Positions 4,370 to 5,168 of a stretch of DNA of 5,168 bases are shown here, one piece after another. Numbering within the stretch: position 1 is the stretch's first letter; the number at the start of each line of letters is the position of its first letter. Under the pieces are notes generated by a model, which was not told where the DNA came from, did not search any database, and saw nothing but the letters and a program-made list of their open reading frames with translations. The stretch lies in assembly GCA_947039055.1 (NCBI GenBank), contig CAMQYB010000156.1, positions 1 to 5,168 on the forward strand, written 5' to 3'. Origin of the DNA: an uncultured Deferribacteraceae bacterium. GTDB taxonomy: Bacteria; Chrysiogenota; Deferribacteres; Deferribacterales; Mucispirillaceae. Position numbers and translations under genes: made by a program.

Positions 4370-5164
4370 ATGACAAGAAAAATAATTCAAATAGATGAAG
4401 AAAAATGTATCGGATGTGGACTTTGTGCAAGTGCTTGCCAGCAAAGTGCTCTTAAAATAATTGATGGAAAAGCTAAACTTATTAGTAACGATTATTGCGA
4501 TGGACTTGGAAAATGTATGCCTAAATGTCCCGTTGATGCAATTAGCTTTAGCGATATAGATGTAACCTTTAAAGAAGGTAATAAAAAAAATGATAAAGAA
4601 ACGAATACGGAAACAATAGGTTGTGATTGTCCTACTCTTAATATGAAAAAAATTGACCTACCTACAATCCAAGTCGCAAAAGAAGCACTCTCGCCTGCTC
4701 GTGATATCTCTGCAACTACTCGTGATATATCTGTAACTGCTCATGGAGTGTCTGCAACTGCTCATAATGTTCGTGAAGCAGAAACAAATCTTAATCAGTG
4801 GCCAGTTCAAATTAAATTAGCACCAGTGACTGCATCATATTTTGAGAATGCAAATCTATTAATAGCTGCTGATTGTACAGCTTATGCATACGGCAACTTT
4901 CATAATGATTTTATGAAAAACAAAATCACTCTTATCGGTTGTCCTAAATTAGATGACGGTGATTACACAGAAAAACTTACCACTATATTAGAAACAAACA
5001 ACCTTAACTCTGTAACTATTATTCGTATGGATGTGCCTTGTTGTAGAGGGATTGAAAACTCTGTAAAAACTGCGCTTAAAAATTGTTCAAAAATGATTCA
5101 GTGGCAACTTATAACAATCTCTACTGATGGTAAAATTTTGGGTGAGAGAAGTTTGACACTTTAA
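4370..5164 (+). CDS. Two-cluster 4Fe-4S ferredoxin-like protein with Cys-rich C-terminal domain
   Basis: This complete 264-residue protein has AAGGAG (4357-4362) seven bases before ATG 4370. Residues 1-60 are a bacterial ferredoxin domain. Cluster one is the classical C13-x2-C16-x2-C19-x3-C23. The second half reads C43-x5-C49-x3-C53-P (CDGLGKC then KCP), with only three cysteines in the usual pattern. C85 and C87 (GCDCP) follow. A linker with seven-residue repeats (about 110-137) leads to a C-terminal domain (about 142-264) with conserved-looking ADC (C169), GCPKLDD (C191) and VPCC (C224, C225), which I recall from anaerobe proteins annotated only as 4Fe-4S binding. There is no signal peptide; it is probably a cytoplasmic electron carrier or cluster protein. 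Divergence from the Crp/Fnr gene and the palindrome suggest co-regulation. Relatives often adjoin hcp; the window ends four bases after the stop, so this cannot be checked here. Confidence 0.92.
   Translation: MTRKIIQIDEEKCIGCGLCASACQQSALKIIDGKAKLISNDYCDGLGKCMPKCPVDAISFSDIDVTFKEGNKKNDKETNTETIGCDCPTLNMKKIDLPTIQVAKEALSPARDISATTRDISVTAHGVSATAHNVREAETNLNQWPVQIKLAPVTASYFENANLLIAADCTAYAYGNFHNDFMKNKITLIGCPKLDDGDYTEKLTTILETNNLNSVTIIRMDVPCCRGIENSVKTALKNCSKMIQWQLITISTDGKILGERSLTL
4697..4780 (+). repeat. 21-bp in-frame tandem repeat (four units) in the ferredoxin linker
   Basis: Units at 4697-4717, 4718-4738, 4739-4759 and a diverged fourth at 4760-4780 each encode seven residues: ARDISAT, TRDISVT, AHGVSAT, AHNVREA. 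Units one and two differ at only three bases and unit three is close, so the array grew by recent slippage. It lies between the iron-sulphur domain and the C-terminal domain, where length changes would be tolerated. Confidence 0.9.
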
Positions 5165-5168
5165 ACAA

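Overview
The window is AT-rich DNA with strong AGGAG-type ribosome binding sites. Its gene content points to an anaerobic, low-GC bacterium, most likely a Clostridia-class Firmicute of Lachnospiraceae type. The clues are a two-cluster ferredoxin with a Cys-rich C-terminal domain, a divergent Crp/Fnr regulator of the clostridial CxxxCxxH type, and an HI0933-family flavoprotein. Ankyrin proteins are also common in low-GC spirochaetes, so that group is not excluded.

Left region (1-1172). A gene I do not recognise runs off the left edge on the minus strand (298 codons visible, start at 894). It is fired from a compact divergent promoter region (948-990) that contains dyads. The rightward promoter leads into a strong SD and a 49-codon frame (1023-1172). 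That frame soon becomes the antisense of the 5' half of a tRNA-Leu(CAA) gene (remnant 1066-1110 on the minus strand). tRNA identity is canonical through the anticodon loop and is lost straight afterwards. This is what an integration or excision scar in an anticodon arm would look like, so this may be the border of an accessory island.

Middle (1173-2232). A roughly 390-bp stretch holds a doubtful 77-codon frame, a 15-bp imperfect direct repeat and promoter-like sequences. A complete gene for a cytoplasmic protein made of seven ankyrin repeats follows.

Right region (2233-5168). This holds an HI0933/BaiN-like FAD-dependent oxidoreductase (+), a convergent Crp/Fnr-family regulator (-) and a divergent ferredoxin-like protein (+). 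A perfect 16-bp palindrome (4297-4312) sits between the last two. It is centred at about -41.5 of a candidate ferredoxin promoter and in the leader of the regulator gene. This suggests that the regulator activates the ferredoxin and represses itself. In related anaerobes such a pair often adjoins hcp (nitrosative stress), but that gene, if present, lies beyond the right edge.

The observations most worth a second look are the tRNA-Leu half-gene and its possible antisense transcript, the unrecognised left-edge gene, the palindrome, and a 21-bp in-frame minisatellite in the ferredoxin linker. No integrase, transposase or CRISPR array is present.
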